From Membranihabitans marinus (GTDB lineage Bacteria > Bacteroidota > Bacteroidia > Chitinophagales > Saprospiraceae), in the NCBI RefSeq assembly GCF_021729155.1, contig NZ_JAJQYA010000002.1, positions 124,001 through 188,000 of the forward strand: DNA of 64,000 nt. The letters run 5' to 3'. How positions within the stretch are numbered: position 1 is the stretch's first letter; every line of letters starts with the position of its first letter. Positions 6,841 through 16,290 of the stretch are shown here, piece by piece. A program made the translations under genes and the position numbers. Below the pieces are notes generated by a model. It was given only the letters and a program-made list of their open reading frames with translations, was not told the origin of the DNA and did not search any database.

Positions 6841-9465
6841 TTAGGAATCTACCATTTCTTTCAATTCCTTTAACTTTAATAAACTTTCAATAGGGGATAA
6901 ACTGTTGATATCCAATGTTGCTAGAGTTTCTTTGAGTCGCAAAGTTTTCTCATCTACAGCATCAAATATTTTTAATTGTAGTGATGGACTATTGGCTTTT
7001 TCAACAATGGGCATTTTGTTTTTCGAATCGTTGGTCAGATTATGGGTTTCCATTTTTTCAAGAATATCTTTTGCTCTTGTAATAATGGGTTGGGGCAGTC
7101 CTGCCATTTGTGCCACATGGATACCAAAACTGTGTTCGCTACCACCTAATTGCAATGTCCTTAAAAATATGATTTTTTCGTTAATCTCTTTTGTGGAAAC
7201 ATGGTAGTTTTTGATCCTGCTGTATAGTTGTTCCAATTGGTTTAATTCGTGGTAATGGGTGGCAAACAAGGTTTTGGGGTGGGCCAGGGTATTTTCGTGT
7301 AAGTATTCCGAGATGGCCCAGGCTATAGATATCCCGTCATAGGTACTGGTTCCTCTACCTATTTCATCCAAAAGGATTAGAGATCGATTGGAAAGATTGT
7401 TGATAATATTGGCGGCTTCAATCATTTCCACCATAAAGGTAGATTCTCCCTTAGACAGATTGTCTGAGGCTCCTACACGGGTAAAAACTTTGTCTAATAT
7501 ACCGATGTCGGCTTTTTCAGCGGGTACAAAGCTCCCCATTTGGGCCATTAGACAGATCAATGCAGTCTGTCTAAGTATGGCTGACTTACCCGACATATTG
7601 GGCCCGGTAATCATCATGATTTGCTGTTCGTCGTTGTCCAAATATACATCGTTGGCCACGTAGTGTTCTCCAGGTGGTAACTGATGTTCAATGACTGGAT
7701 GTCTGCCCTGTTTGATATCGATACTTAAACTGTCGTTGATATTGGGTCTATTGTATTGATTTGACAAACTAATCTGAGCAAAGGAAAGCAGGCAGTCGAG
7801 TTGAGCAATCATGTGTGCATTGGTCAATATGGTCTCTATATATTGCTGGAGGTGTAAGACCAATTCTTGATACAACCGTTCTTCAATAACGAGGATATTA
7901 TCTTCGGCGTGTAATATTTTGTCTTCTATCTCTTTGAGTTCACTGGTAATGTATCGTTCAGCATTGGTTAAAGTTTGTTTTCTAACCCAATGATCGGGAA
8001 TCAGACCTAAGTTTTTGTACTTATTGGTGACTTCAAGGTAGTATCCAAAAACATTATTAAATCCCAATTTTAGACTGGCAATACCGGTAGCTTCTGCTTC
8101 TTTTTCCTGTATGGACAACAAAATGTTTTGATTGTTGGAAATAAGAAATCTCAATTCGTCCAATTCTTCATTGAAACCTGTTGCGATGATATTCCCTTTG
8201 TTGACAACTGCTGGTGCATCTTCATTCAACTGTTGATCCAATCGAGTGACGAGGTCAGTGCAGGGATTGAGTTGATCTCTAATTCCTTCTATGAGGTCGG
8301 ATCCGATATCCTGTAAAAATTCTATGAGAGAAGGAATGGCTTTTAGCGCCAACTTGAGTTGATTGATCTCCCTTGGATTGATTTTGTAAGCTGCTATTCT
8401 CGAAGCGAGTCGTTCAAAATCGCCAATTCGCTTAAAAAAATCACTTGCATGATTTCTAAAATTATCTTCGCCACGCAATACGGTTACTGTTTCCAATCGC
8501 TTGTCAATTTCGTTGATGTCGGTGAGCGGCAAGGATATCCATCTCTTCATTAACCGAGAACCCATTGGGGATTTACATTTGTCCAAAACGTCTAAAAGAG
8601 AAATTCCCGTAGGATGATTGCTAGATAGCAATTCGAGATTGCGCATGGTAAAGCGATCCAGCCATACAGACTGCTCTTTTTGTATGCGTTGGATTTTGAA
8701 TATGTGACTGGTGTCGTTGTGCTCGGTCGACTCTAGATAATGCAATATGGCTCCTGCTGCCGTTTGGCCCAACCTGTCCTCTTCTACACCGAATCCCTTT
8801 AGATTCATGGTTTTGAAGTGATTTAAGAGCTTTTCTCTGGTATAATCCCAATTAAAAACCCAATCTTCTAAACCATAGATATAGTATTCTTCGCCAATCC
8901 AGTCCTGGATTTCCTTTTTATTGTCCTTAGAATAGATGATTTCTGAAGGTGAAAATGATTCCAATAATTTGTCGATTAGGAATTGATTGCCTTCGGTCAA
9001 ATAAAATTCACCGGTAGATATATCCAATAGGGATAGGCCGTATTCATCATTTTCGATGTAGATAGAAGCCAAGAAATTATTGGCGTTATTTTCTAATAAT
9101 TTATCGTCTACGGCAATTCCCGGAGTGATTAATTCAGTGACTCCTCGCTTGACAATCTTTTTCTCTTTTGATGGCTTTTCCAGTTGTTCACAGATGGCTA
9201 CCCTAAATCCAGCCCGAATCAATTTGGGCAAATAGAGGTCTAGGGAATGATAGGGAAATCCTGCCAGTTCAATTTTTGCCCCGCCATTGTTTCTATTGGT
9301 CAACACTATACCCAATACATTGGCTGTGGTAATGGCATCTTCCCCAAAAGTTTCATAGAAGTCACCCACTCTAAACAATAAGATGGCATCGGGATATTTG
9401 GATTTTATCTTTCCGTATTGAGCCATCAAAGGCGTTTTGGTTTTCGATTTGGATTTTGCTGCCAA
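6841..9465 (-). CDS. mutS: DNA mismatch repair protein MutS
   Basis: Recognises mismatches and small loops in newly replicated DNA and recruits MutL. The 874 residues are the normal length. The mismatch-reading motif GDFYETF is at residues 34-40, with F36 and E38 as the base-contacting Phe-X-Glu pair. The ATPase domain shows the Walker A motif GPNMSGKS, the Walker B region DEIGRGTSTYDG and the downstream FATHYHEL segment. The C-terminal helical region with repeated LKLKELKEM-type sequence fits the dimerisation end. A methyltransferase gene ends only 2 bp upstream of the ATG, so the two are co-transcribed. No terminator was found between the stop and repeat block A. Confidence 0.98.
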   Translation of the reverse strand: MAAKSKSKTKTPLMAQYGKIKSKYPDAILLFRVGDFYETFGEDAITTANVLGIVLTNRNNGGAKIELAGFPYHSLDLYLPKLIRAGFRVAICEQLEKPSKEKKIVKRGVTELITPGIAVDDKLLENNANNFLASIYIENDEYGLSLLDISTGEFYLTEGNQFLIDKLLESFSPSEIIYSKDNKKEIQDWIGEEYYIYGLEDWVFNWDYTREKLLNHFKTMNLKGFGVEEDRLGQTAAGAILHYLESTEHNDTSHIFKIQRIQKEQSVWLDRFTMRNLELLSSNHPTGISLLDVLDKCKSPMGSRLMKRWISLPLTDINEIDKRLETVTVLRGEDNFRNHASDFFKRIGDFERLASRIAAYKINPREINQLKLALKAIPSLIEFLQDIGSDLIEGIRDQLNPCTDLVTRLDQQLNEDAPAVVNKGNIIATGFNEELDELRFLISNNQNILLSIQEKEAEATGIASLKLGFNNVFGYYLEVTNKYKNLGLIPDHWVRKQTLTNAERYITSELKEIEDKILHAEDNILVIEERLYQELVLHLQQYIETILTNAHMIAQLDCLLSFAQISLSNQYNRPNINDSLSIDIKQGRHPVIEHQLPPGEHYVANDVYLDNDEQQIMMITGPNMSGKSAILRQTALICLMAQMGSFVPAEKADIGILDKVFTRVGASDNLSKGESTFMVEMIEAANIINNLSNRSLILLDEIGRGTSTYDGISIAWAISEYLHENTLAHPKTLFATHYHELNQLEQLYSRIKNYHVSTKEINEKIIFLRTLQLGGSEHSFGIHVAQMAGLPQPIITRAKDILEKMETHNLTNDSKNKMPIVEKANSPSLQLKIFDAVDEKTLRLKETLATLDINSLSPIESLLKLKELKEMVDS

Positions 9466-9467
9466 TG

Positions 9468-10310
9468 TTATTTTTTTTCTGCGATGAACAAAATACTGTT
9501 TCCCGATTTTTTAGGAATATAGCTATCTACAACCTGTAAAGTTACAAAGATAGGACTCAAAAGTAATAGGAAAAGTAAGGCAAATATTTTTATTGTGATA
9601 TGGGAATGGATAAATCCCAGTAAGAGAGCGTTGTATATTTCTCGTCCCAGTCTACCTATAGGGCCGTAATAGTATTGCTTTTCAGTAATGTTGTAGCCAT
9701 TCTCACCCCAAAAATTTATGAGTTTTTCTAGGTCAAATTCACTGTAATTCTGTTGGCTATTGTCGTAATGTTTAAATTTTTGCTGCCATTTTTTAAACCA
9801 AGAACTGGGGCCTATATTTACAATGGGGCTGTATACTACCATTTTTTGTCCCTGGATTTGGACATTAGCTAAGCGGGCAACTAATTTTTCTGGTTGATGA
9901 AGGTATTGCAATATGCCGATGAGGTAAATACAATCAAAGGTCATAGATTTGTCCAGATTATAGGTCTCAATATCGGCTACTTTAAGGAAGAGGTTGTCCA
10001 TGTTTTGGACATTGATATAGGTTTTTAAAAAATCAATGTGGTCAGATCGCAAATCCATACCGTGAAATTGATGAGATTGAAATTTTTTGGCTAGGGGAAT
10101 TAAGTATTGACCTTCTCCACAACCTATATCTAGGATATTTCCCCGATGTTGGATTTGATTGATTACAGCGTACAATTTTTTAGAAGTAACTCGAGATCGA
10201 GTGTATAATATCTTCAATATCCAATAATGGATATGGATATATTTTGGATTTTTATATAAAATGGACGGATATTGATGATTATTAAAAATGGCTTCAATTG
10301 AAGTAGGCAT
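9468..10310 (-). CDS. Class I SAM-dependent methyltransferase with C-terminal membrane segment
   Basis: A 280-residue methyltransferase. Motif I is NILDIGCGEGQYLIPLAK (about residue 58), followed by FHGMDLRSDH (acidic end of strand beta-2), LKVADIETY and FDCIYLIGILQYL. The C-terminal third contains a hydrophobic stretch (IKIFALLFLLLLSPIFVTLQVV), so the enzyme is probably membrane-associated and may act on a lipid, quinone or glycan precursor; the substrate is unknown. It is the first gene of an apparent two-gene operon with mutS, 2 bp apart. I see no functional link between the two products. Confidence 0.8.
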   Translation of the reverse strand: MPTSIEAIFNNHQYPSILYKNPKYIHIHYWILKILYTRSRVTSKKLYAVINQIQHRGNILDIGCGEGQYLIPLAKKFQSHQFHGMDLRSDHIDFLKTYINVQNMDNLFLKVADIETYNLDKSMTFDCIYLIGILQYLHQPEKLVARLANVQIQGQKMVVYSPIVNIGPSSWFKKWQQKFKHYDNSQQNYSEFDLEKLINFWGENGYNITEKQYYYGPIGRLGREIYNALLLGFIHSHITIKIFALLFLLLLSPIFVTLQVVDSYIPKKSGNSILFIAEKK

Positions 10311-10359
10311 AGGTGAAATTATAGCGAGTTACAATCACCAAAATACTCATTCTAGTGTA

Positions 10360-10906
10360 TAATACGAATTACATTTATAATTAACGGTAATCTTTCGATT
10401 TATTGTAGAGCCGCAATGCATTGCGGCTTAAATATTGTAGATTAAGACGTAATGCTATACTGGTAGTAGTATCTTAACAAGGAATTCCAGGGCAATCACG
10501 CCTCGGCACAGTGGCCTCGGTTCCTTCGTCAAAGGTCGATTTACGACCTTTGGTTGCCATTATGGCAACTTTACTCAATCACGCCGTAGCTACGGCTATG
10601 CAGCCCCCCTCCCGAAACGCGGAGGTTTCGGCTCCTTCATCATTGACCGATTTACGGTCTTTCCCTACCCACCCACGACACAGCGGTCGTGGCTCCCTCA
10701 TCGTAGACCTATTTAAGGTCTACGGTTCTTCGAACTACATTCGGTCGTGAGCTTCATTCAGTCGTAGCCTCGTCAAACGGCCAACCCTCCCGTGAGACTG
10801 AGCTCACGGCTCCCTCGCTGAAAGTCGATTTACGACTTTCAATGCTACCCATCCTGCTCAGTTGTCTCGAAATCTTTTCCGTCATTATAAAATGTAATTC
10901 GTATAA
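10360..10906. repeat. Mosaic hairpin repeat, block B, with terminal inverted repeats
   Basis: The largest regular copy. The ends are inverted repeats: 10360-10387 and 10879-10906 share TACGAATTACATTT plus ATAAT and ACGG with one indel. Inside are a perfect 20-bp palindrome (10409-10428) and four successive forward modules. 7-6-7 hairpins: 10612-10631 (CCGAAAC/GTTTCGG), 10673-10692 (CCACGAC/GTCGTGG), 10790-10809 (CCGTGAG/CTCACGG), and an unpaired version at 10501-10520. ATTTA-loop hairpins: 10531-10551 (arm AAAGGTCG), 10645-10659 (GACCG), 10703-10723 (GTAGACCT), 10820-10840 (arm GAAAGTCG). Short-loop hairpins: 10553-10569 (GTTGCCA/TGGCAAC) and 10725-10735 (GTTC/GAAC). Arms differ between copies yet stay complementary. 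No credible protein gene. Confidence 0.88.
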
Positions 10907-11006
10907 GTGGGAATTTATTGTCCACTATTTACTGCTTTGTTAGGTCGCTGCTAGGGTGGCCTCTACGTCCTATTCTTTCCACATGGACTGAGGAGAGAAG
11001 TTGTTC

Positions 11007-11049
11007 CGAAATACATTTAATAATTAAGGGGAATCATTCGATTTAATTG
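11007..11049. repeat. Solitary end of the mosaic repeat family
   Basis: This 43-bp stretch begins CGAAATACATTTAA and ends AATCATTCGATTTAATTG. It matches the left ends of block C (43821-43860) and block B (10365-10405). No hairpin modules follow, so it looks like a stranded end about 100 bp beyond the right end of block B. Confidence 0.6.
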
Positions 11050-11259
11050 AATTTCTACTTCCTTTAAAATATTTAGGCCGTTTGTTATTAATTGAAAATT
11101 AAAATCAATTGTCTTTATTTTAGTATTATAAAAAAGTAGAAAAATCTGGAGGTGTTTGAGTGGAGACTAGGGCAATATTTCTGTCAGAACCTGGAAATTG
11201 GTCAGTGATGAAGATGACCGAACATAAAGCATGAATGAAAGAATAGCCGCTACGCTATT

Positions 11260-11334
11260 TGTGTCCTTTGTGCTAATCTCTGTATCCCCTTTGCTAATCT
11301 CTGTATCTCCTGTGCAAATCTCTGTGTCCTCAGT
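11260..11334. repeat. 21-bp tandem repeat, about 3.5 units
   Basis: Units at about 11260-11280, 11281-11301 and 11302-11322, then a partial unit. The common core is TGTATCYCCTKTGCWAATCTC. On the minus strand it would encode a 7-residue repeat of the type DTEISKG, but that frame has no other gene-like feature and the repeat alone explains it. It sits in a 1.15-kb gap between the methyltransferase and the DUF2461 gene. The rest of 11050-11461 is AT-rich with nothing recognisable. Confidence 0.75.
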
Positions 11335-11461
11335 GATGAACAGCTCTGAATATGGAATTAAATACCTAATGGACAATATCCTTTATATGAAGAATTGGTA
11401 GAATTTATGAATATAATATATTATTGATTTATATTGAGTTAAATCTAAAAATGGTAAAACA

Positions 11462-12136
11462 ATGAATTCTACCTTACAAACCTCTACTTTAGAGTTTTTA
11501 CAAGACTTATCGATGAACAACAATCGAGAGTGGTTTCAAGCCAATAAATCTCAATACGAAGTAGCCTTGGATAATTTTAAATCATTTGTCAAATCTGTGG
11601 AGTTGGCATTGCAGGAGAAAGATGTAATCGAAAAGACAAAAGTTTTTCGCATATACAGGGATGTTCGCTTTAGTAAGGACAAGACTCCATATAAAACTAA
11701 TTTTTCTGCAGGATTTACACGTGCGGGTAAACATCGTAGGGGTGGATACTATTTGATGTTGGAACCCGGGCAGTTCCATGTAGCGGGGGGATTTTGGAAT
11801 CCCGAGTCCAAGGATTTGCAATATATAAGAGAAGGCATAGCTAGAGATGCAGAAGATTTGAAGGCAGCCATCAATGACGAAAACTTTGTAAAGCGATTTT
11901 CCTCATTAGCAGGGGATGAGTTGAAATCTTCACCTCGAGGGTATTCCAAAGATCATCCCGAAGTGAATCTATTGCGAAAGAAACAGTTTTTAGTCAGTCA
12001 AAATTTTACAATAGCCGATTCAATCCAGCCAGACTTCAAAAATGAGGTAGTCGATTGTTTTATCTCTATGATCCCGATGTTTGATGCCATACGAGATATG
12101 TTGTTGTACGACGGCAATGGGGAGGAGCGCATGTAG
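11462..12136 (+). CDS. DUF2461 family protein
   Basis: A 224-residue member of the conserved DUF2461 (TIGR02453) family, of unknown biochemical role. Recognisable family segments are LEFLQDLSMNNNREWFQANK near the N-terminus, VFRIYRDVRFSKDKTPYKTN in the middle, and GGYYLMLEPGQFHVAGGFW. The C-terminal part with LLRKKQFLV also fits. The length is normal and the ATG start is immediately before the conserved region. It stands alone on the plus strand, 117 bp from the convergent purB. Confidence 0.85.
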   Translation: MNSTLQTSTLEFLQDLSMNNNREWFQANKSQYEVALDNFKSFVKSVELALQEKDVIEKTKVFRIYRDVRFSKDKTPYKTNFSAGFTRAGKHRRGGYYLMLEPGQFHVAGGFWNPESKDLQYIREGIARDAEDLKAAINDENFVKRFSSLAGDELKSSPRGYSKDHPEVNLLRKKQFLVSQNFTIADSIQPDFKNEVVDCFISMIPMFDAIRDMLLYDGNGEERM

Positions 12137-12253
12137 AATAATACCTCCAAATGTAGATTTAACAATTCTCCATTACTCAAACCTAGCCTCTATTTGAATA
12201 GGACAATTTTTGAATTTATAGAATTCGGTCGGTTTAATTTTACCCTAGAATTG

Positions 12254-13594
12254 CTAGTATCCAGTATATGTAAAAGGAGATATTTTCATCATCTCGGCCT
12301 TAATATCTTCCGAGACGTCGAGATCTTGAATAAAGGTCTTAATGGTCTCCTCTGTGATAGCAGTACCTGTTCGGGTAAGGGCTTTTAAGGTCTCATATGG
12401 ATTGGGGTATTTTTCACGACGCAAAATATTTTGAATTGCTTCTGCCACAACCGCCCAATTGTTTGCCAAATCTTTTTCAATAGCTGTTGGGTTGAGGACG
12501 ACTTTGTTCAATCCCTTTTGCAAGGATAGGATGGCGATTACGGTGTGTGCGATTGGAACGCCAATATTTCGAGTTACCGTACTATCGGTCAAATCTCTTT
12601 GCAGTCGAGAAATGGGCAATTTGCCGGCCAAAAAATTAAATATGGCATTGGCGTAACCTAAATTCCCTTCTGCGTTTTCGTAATCGATAGGATTTACCTT
12701 ATGGGGCATAGCTGAAGAACCCACTTCTCCCGCTATTATTTTTTGTTTAAAATAATCCGTGGAGATATACTGCCACATATCTCTGGCTAAGTCGATCAAT
12801 ATGGTGTTGAATCGAGCAATGGCCTGAAAAAGTGCAGCCATTTCATCATAGTTTTCTATTTGGGTAGTCCAGGTTTGTCTTTCTATGCCCAATTTGTCCA
12901 CTAGAAATTGATTTGAAAACTCAATCCAGTCGATATCGGGGAAAGTTACCTTATGGGCGTTTAAGTTACCCGTGGCACCTCCAAATTTCCCAGAAATAGT
13001 AGTCTCTTTAATTGCCGACAATTGTCGATTTAATCGATAGACAAAGACTTGAATCTCTTTTCCGAGTTTGGTTGGGGAAGCGGGTTGACCATGGGTTCTC
13101 GCCAACATGGGAACACTGGCCCATTCACTGGCCAAAGCTTCGATTTGAGTGATTAAAGATTCCATCATCGGAATAACTTCTCGATTCATGGCGCCTTGCA
13201 ACATTAAAGGAATCGCTGTATTGTTGATGTCTTGTGAAGTCAGACCAAAATGAATATATTCTTTCCAATCTTCCCAGCCTTGTTGGTCAAATTTTGATTT
13301 AATCCAATATTCAACGGCTTTTACATCGTGATTCGTCGTTCTTTCAATGTCCTTAATCATGGAAGCTTGCTCGAGGTCAAAATCGTCTAACCAAGATAAG
13401 ATTACCTTTTTATCTGCTTCATTAAAGGACTCCAATCCGGGCAAAGGAATTTCACTTAAAGCGATAAAATATTTCAATTCTACCTCTACTCTATATTTAA
13501 TCAAGGCATATTCTGAAAAATAACCTTGTAGCACTTCTGTTTTACTGCCATATCTGCCATCAATAGGGGATATGTTAATTAGATTGTTCGTCAT
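12254..13594 (-). CDS. purB: Adenylosuccinate lyase
   Basis: Cleaves fumarate from SAICAR and from adenylosuccinate in purine synthesis. The N-terminus MTNNLINISPIDGRYG matches the E. coli-type PurB start. The fumarase/aspartase superfamily signature GEVGSSAMPHKVNPIDYENAEGN is intact and includes the flexible catalytic serine loop. Other conserved pieces are TSQDINNTA and ARTHGQPASPTKLGKE, which carry the catalytic histidine. The 446 residues are normal. Its first 20 bp overlap the end of ppk1 on the same strand, so translation is probably coupled. Confidence 0.96.
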   Translation of the reverse strand: MTNNLINISPIDGRYGSKTEVLQGYFSEYALIKYRVEVELKYFIALSEIPLPGLESFNEADKKVILSWLDDFDLEQASMIKDIERTTNHDVKAVEYWIKSKFDQQGWEDWKEYIHFGLTSQDINNTAIPLMLQGAMNREVIPMMESLITQIEALASEWASVPMLARTHGQPASPTKLGKEIQVFVYRLNRQLSAIKETTISGKFGGATGNLNAHKVTFPDIDWIEFSNQFLVDKLGIERQTWTTQIENYDEMAALFQAIARFNTILIDLARDMWQYISTDYFKQKIIAGEVGSSAMPHKVNPIDYENAEGNLGYANAIFNFLAGKLPISRLQRDLTDSTVTRNIGVPIAHTVIAILSLQKGLNKVVLNPTAIEKDLANNWAVVAEAIQNILRREKYPNPYETLKALTRTGTAITEETIKTFIQDLDVSEDIKAEMMKISPFTYTGY

Positions 13595-15680
13595 TCTCTA
13601 CTTCTATTTCTTTTAAATATTCTTCTTCCTGTCTCTTGAAATAATAATATGTTTCAATTTGACTTTGAATTCGGACATCATTATCGCGGCGAATGTAAGA
13701 ATTTGTAGCCGCTTCATCAATTTTTCTGGCCTTAACATTGTCTTTCCACTGCAATTCCATAATATCGTTTATAGAATTGAATACATTTTCATCGTAAATG
13801 GGGATGGCGGTTTCAATTCTATAATTTAAATTTCTAGTCATCCAATCCGCCGATGAGAAATAGAGTTTGGGTTGACCGTTGTTGTGAAATCTGAATATCC
13901 TAGCATGTTCTAGGTATCGATCTATTATACTGATAATCTCGATGTTCTCACTTAAATTCGGTCGACCGGGGATGATACAGCATATGCCTCGGACGATGAT
14001 TTTTACTTTTACTCCCGCTTGGGAAGCTTGATAGAGGAGGTCAATCATTTCCTCATCTTGAATGCTATTTATTTTAATAAATATTTCTGCGGGTAGATCA
14101 TTTAGGGCATTGGCGATTTCCACTCGAATAAGATCAATTAGTGTTGATTTTAAATTAAACTGACCTACCAATATATGCTTGAAAGAGCGATTGGGCAATT
14201 GAACGGTTTCTAAGATGGAAAATAGGCGAGAAATTTCTTGACATAAATCGTCGTGAACGGTAAAAAGGCCAAAATCACTGTATATTTCAGCAGTGTCTTC
14301 GTTGAAATTCCCCGTACTGAGATAAGTATATAATTTGGCGGTATTGCCTTCGATTCGTCTAATCAAAGCACTTTTGGAATGCACTTTTAAACCGGGAAAA
14401 CTGTAGTGAACTTTTACCCCGGATTGTTCCAATTTCGCAGCCCAATTGAGATTGGCTTCTTCATCAAATCGCGCTTTTACTTCAACGAAAGCCGTTACAT
14501 TTTTACCGGCCTTGGCTGCTCGCATCAAAGCATTCATGATTCTACTTTCTTTGGCGACTCGATATTGAATGATCTTAATGTGGGTCACATTGGGATCTTC
14601 AGCCGCTTCTTCAAACATTCGGATAACAGATTCGTATTCGTGAAATGGGAACATCAAAAGATGGTCTCTTTCTTTTATCGTTTCAAAAATATCTTCAGTG
14701 TTTTCAAGTGGGCTATAGACCAAGGGTTGAAGTGGCTTTTGCTGAAGATGAGTTTTTCCAAAATGAGGAAATTTAAAATAGTCAAAATTGTTGTGATACC
14801 GCCCTTCTGGAATCAGGTCGAGATCTTCAATTTCCAAGACCGATTGAAGATATTTAACCAGTCGTTTGGGCATTTCCCGATCGTAGACCAATCTCGATGC
14901 CGGACCTATATTTCGTTTGGTTAAACTGTCTTTTATTTTTTGAACAAGATCACCAGAAAATTCATCGTCTATATATAATTCTGCATCTCTTGTCAACTTT
15001 ATTGAGTAAGTATCTATAATATCGTAACCCGGAAACAACCATGATATACTGTGTCGAACGACATCGTCCAAAAGGATTAAATCTTCAGTCCCTTTGTCTG
15101 AGGGCAGTTGAATAAATCTATCAATGTGATCAGAGGGGATTTTTACAATTCCATACTGATATTTGCCGAGTTCTTTGGATTTCATTTTTTCAATCATATC
15201 CACGACTAAGTAGAGCTCGGCATTGTTGAGGAAAGGTCTCACCTTGTCTTTGACCAATAGTACGGGTTGGACATAGGGCAGTAAAAACTGATGAAAATAA
15301 TCTTCTACATATTTTCTTTGAGATGCGCTTAGGTCTAGACGTCGCAATAGACGAATTCCCTCTTTTTCTAAATGGGGAACGATTTCTTCGTCAAAGATGC
15401 GACTTACCTCTATTTGTTGGGTCTTGACAATATGGAGCATCTCTTCCAAAATATCTTTGGTTTCTAGATGAAGCTCTTTTTTTTCTTTTTTTCCAAGTCT
15501 TAGTAAATTCCTATGTTGTGACACTCTCACTGCAAAATACTCACCTAAATTAGAGGAGTAGATGGCTAAAAATTTTATTCGTTCGAATAAGGGATTAAGG
15601 TGGTCTTTCGCCTCCTGTAATACGCGCGCATTAAACGATAACCAACTAATATCTCTATTTATTATCTCTGTTTCCTTCAT
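13575..15680 (-). CDS. ppk1: Polyphosphate kinase 1
   Basis: Makes inorganic polyphosphate from ATP via a phosphohistidine intermediate. The start MKETEIINRDISWLSFN is typical of the PPK1 N domain. The two C-terminal catalytic modules are present: VHYSFPGLKVHSKSALIRR holds the autophosphorylated histidine, and LEHARIFRFHNNGQ with YFSSADWMTRNLNYRIE forms the second conserved block. The 701 residues are normal. Its 3' end overlaps purB by 20 bp. About 600 bp of gene-free DNA lies upstream, so a promoter for the ppk1-purB pair should lie there. Confidence 0.96.
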   Translation of the reverse strand: MKETEIINRDISWLSFNARVLQEAKDHLNPLFERIKFLAIYSSNLGEYFAVRVSQHRNLLRLGKKEKKELHLETKDILEEMLHIVKTQQIEVSRIFDEEIVPHLEKEGIRLLRRLDLSASQRKYVEDYFHQFLLPYVQPVLLVKDKVRPFLNNAELYLVVDMIEKMKSKELGKYQYGIVKIPSDHIDRFIQLPSDKGTEDLILLDDVVRHSISWLFPGYDIIDTYSIKLTRDAELYIDDEFSGDLVQKIKDSLTKRNIGPASRLVYDREMPKRLVKYLQSVLEIEDLDLIPEGRYHNNFDYFKFPHFGKTHLQQKPLQPLVYSPLENTEDIFETIKERDHLLMFPFHEYESVIRMFEEAAEDPNVTHIKIIQYRVAKESRIMNALMRAAKAGKNVTAFVEVKARFDEEANLNWAAKLEQSGVKVHYSFPGLKVHSKSALIRRIEGNTAKLYTYLSTGNFNEDTAEIYSDFGLFTVHDDLCQEISRLFSILETVQLPNRSFKHILVGQFNLKSTLIDLIRVEIANALNDLPAEIFIKINSIQDEEMIDLLYQASQAGVKVKIIVRGICCIIPGRPNLSENIEIISIIDRYLEHARIFRFHNNGQPKLYFSSADWMTRNLNYRIETAIPIYDENVFNSINDIMELQWKDNVKARKIDEAATNSYIRRDNDVRIQSQIETYYYFKRQEEEYLKEIEVENDEQSN

Positions 15681-16290
15681 ATAGACGGGTTGTTTTTAAA
15701 AGAAAAATATAAATACAAAAAATTTCTAAATTAAATTACTCTTTTGCTGATTTTGAAAATATTTTTTTGTTTGATTTTACATTAAAATAAGCCATGAAGA
15801 AATCTGATTCTGATTGATTTTTAAATTTTACTGTATTAAGTTATTGTTTGATTTGCGTTAATTTGGTGTATGGGTATTTATTAGTCGTGTTTTAGAATTT
15901 TATTCCATGGTTTAGACAGTGCATTGAATGAGTTGTTCTTATATTCCCGCCGTGGAATATTTCTAGTATTGTTTATTTCGGGAAATTTTTAGAAAGTTTC
16001 GTTTTCGTTGTAGTAGAAGATTATAGAGAATGGATGGTTGTGAGACTTAATGTCAAAAGTCCATTGTGGAATGAAATCAATTACAACCAAGCTATAAAGT
16101 TGATCAAAGTCTGGGTTGGGGATAGGACATAGTTGCTCCTCATGACCATGTAAATGGCAGTATGATTATTCATAGACAAAGTATTCCAGTGTCTATGATT
16201 ACAAGATGATTTTTTGTTTTTATACAATAAACTACGCAGCCCGTATCCAGTCAACAGAGCTGAATTCTAAAAATCCAGATTGATCAGTGA
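15681..16290. other. Gene-free region, 610 bp
   Basis: AT-rich sequence upstream of ppk1 and downstream of marC. I found no repeat, terminator or coding-like frame longer than about 30 codons. The stretch 16010-16260 is less AT-rich and could be decayed coding sequence, but nothing is recognisable. Confidence 0.5.

Noticed and set aside
10511-10750. 79-codon open frame inside repeat block B
   Set aside because: It runs across several unrelated hairpin modules, and its peptide simply translates the repeat words. Similar nonsense frames occur in the other blocks.
10500-10850. CRISPR array
   Set aside because: Modules recur but there is no constant repeat with unique spacers of even length, and no cas gene is nearby. 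The varying parts are the paired arms themselves.
11167-11376. 69-codon minus-strand frame over the tandem repeat
   Set aside because: The open frame is a product of the 21-bp repeat; there is no gene-like sequence outside it.
14406-14924. 172-codon frame antisense to ppk1
   Set aside because: Shadow frame inside a highly conserved gene.
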